Source: Chitinophagales bacterium
GTDB lineage: Bacteria > Bacteroidota > Bacteroidia > Chitinophagales > UBA10324
DNA length: 6,098 nt
NCBI GenBank assembly: GCA_013695775.1
Contig: JACCZV010000347.1
Coordinates: forward strand, 1-6,098
Direction of reading: 5' to 3'
This document shows, piece after piece, positions 6,091 through 6,098 of the stretch. The notes under the pieces are model-generated. The model was not told the origin of the DNA, made no database searches, and saw nothing but the letters and a program-made list of their open reading frames with translations. The stretch's first letter is position 1. The number at the start of each line of letters is the position of its first letter. Both the position numbers and the translations under genes were made by a program.

Positions 6091-6098
6091 TGTACTGA

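Larger units (their letters stand above)
5888..6098. other. Non-coding 3' flank, no recognisable gene
   Basis: After the terminator there is an AT-rich stretch (about 5907-5937) and then mixed sequence without a supported gene. All reading frames are broken by stops, except a minus-strand frame open from the window edge (6097) to a TAA at 6004-6002, about 31 codons, which resembles nothing I recognise and could be chance. The region also contains the two inverted repeats listed separately. Confidence 0.5.

Noticed and set aside
6005..6097. Possible C-terminus of a minus-strand gene entering from the right edge
   Set aside because: Only about 31 codons are open, there is no recognisable motif, and the frame crosses both inverted repeats, so a chance open frame is equally likely.

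Overview
The window looks like a chromosomal segment from a member of the Bacteroidota. Three things point there: the exported protein at 4420-5832 ends in a type IX secretion (T9SS) type A sorting domain, its promoter matches the Bacteroidota-type TTTG / TAnnTTTG pattern rather than the E. coli consensus, and the genes have AT-rich leaders without clear Shine-Dalgarno sequences. I cannot assign a genus.

Layout. The left part (1-1646, minus strand) is a MoxR-type AAA+ ATPase followed, 80 bases downstream, by the N-terminal 188 residues of a DUF58/von Willebrand A-like protein that runs off the left edge. This is the start of the common MoxR-DUF58 unit. A 226-base gap separates it from a compact minus-strand three-gene unit (4177-1873): purine-nucleoside-phosphorylase-like enzyme, small AhpD/CMD-fold peroxidase-like protein, and a radical SAM protein of the arsenosugar family (ArsS) with its C-terminal Cys-rich domain. 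A 242-base divergent intergenic region follows. Then comes a plus-strand secreted glucose/sorbosone-dehydrogenase-like beta-propeller protein (4420-5832), with a near-textbook promoter upstream and a strong intrinsic terminator downstream. The last 211 bases carry no recognisable gene but contain two inverted repeats.

How the genes work together. ArsS enzymes attach a 5'-deoxyadenosyl group to dimethylarsenite, giving an adenosine-like arsenical (DDMAA); making an arsenosugar then requires removal of the adenine. A phosphorylase in the same unit is a natural candidate. By my from-memory alignment its specificity residues resemble MTAP (adenine base, non-hydroxyl 5' group) more than inosine/guanosine PNP: Asp at the base-recognition position and Ile at the 5'-OH-binding His position. 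This is the most interesting hypothesis in the window: a three-gene arsenosugar cassette with a tailored phosphorylase and no arsenite methyltransferase (ArsM) in view. A second point of interest is that the secreted sugar-dehydrogenase-like protein seems to have lost several PQQ-contacting residues of the characterised enzyme, so a generic 'PQQ-dependent sugar dehydrogenase' label may be wrong in function.
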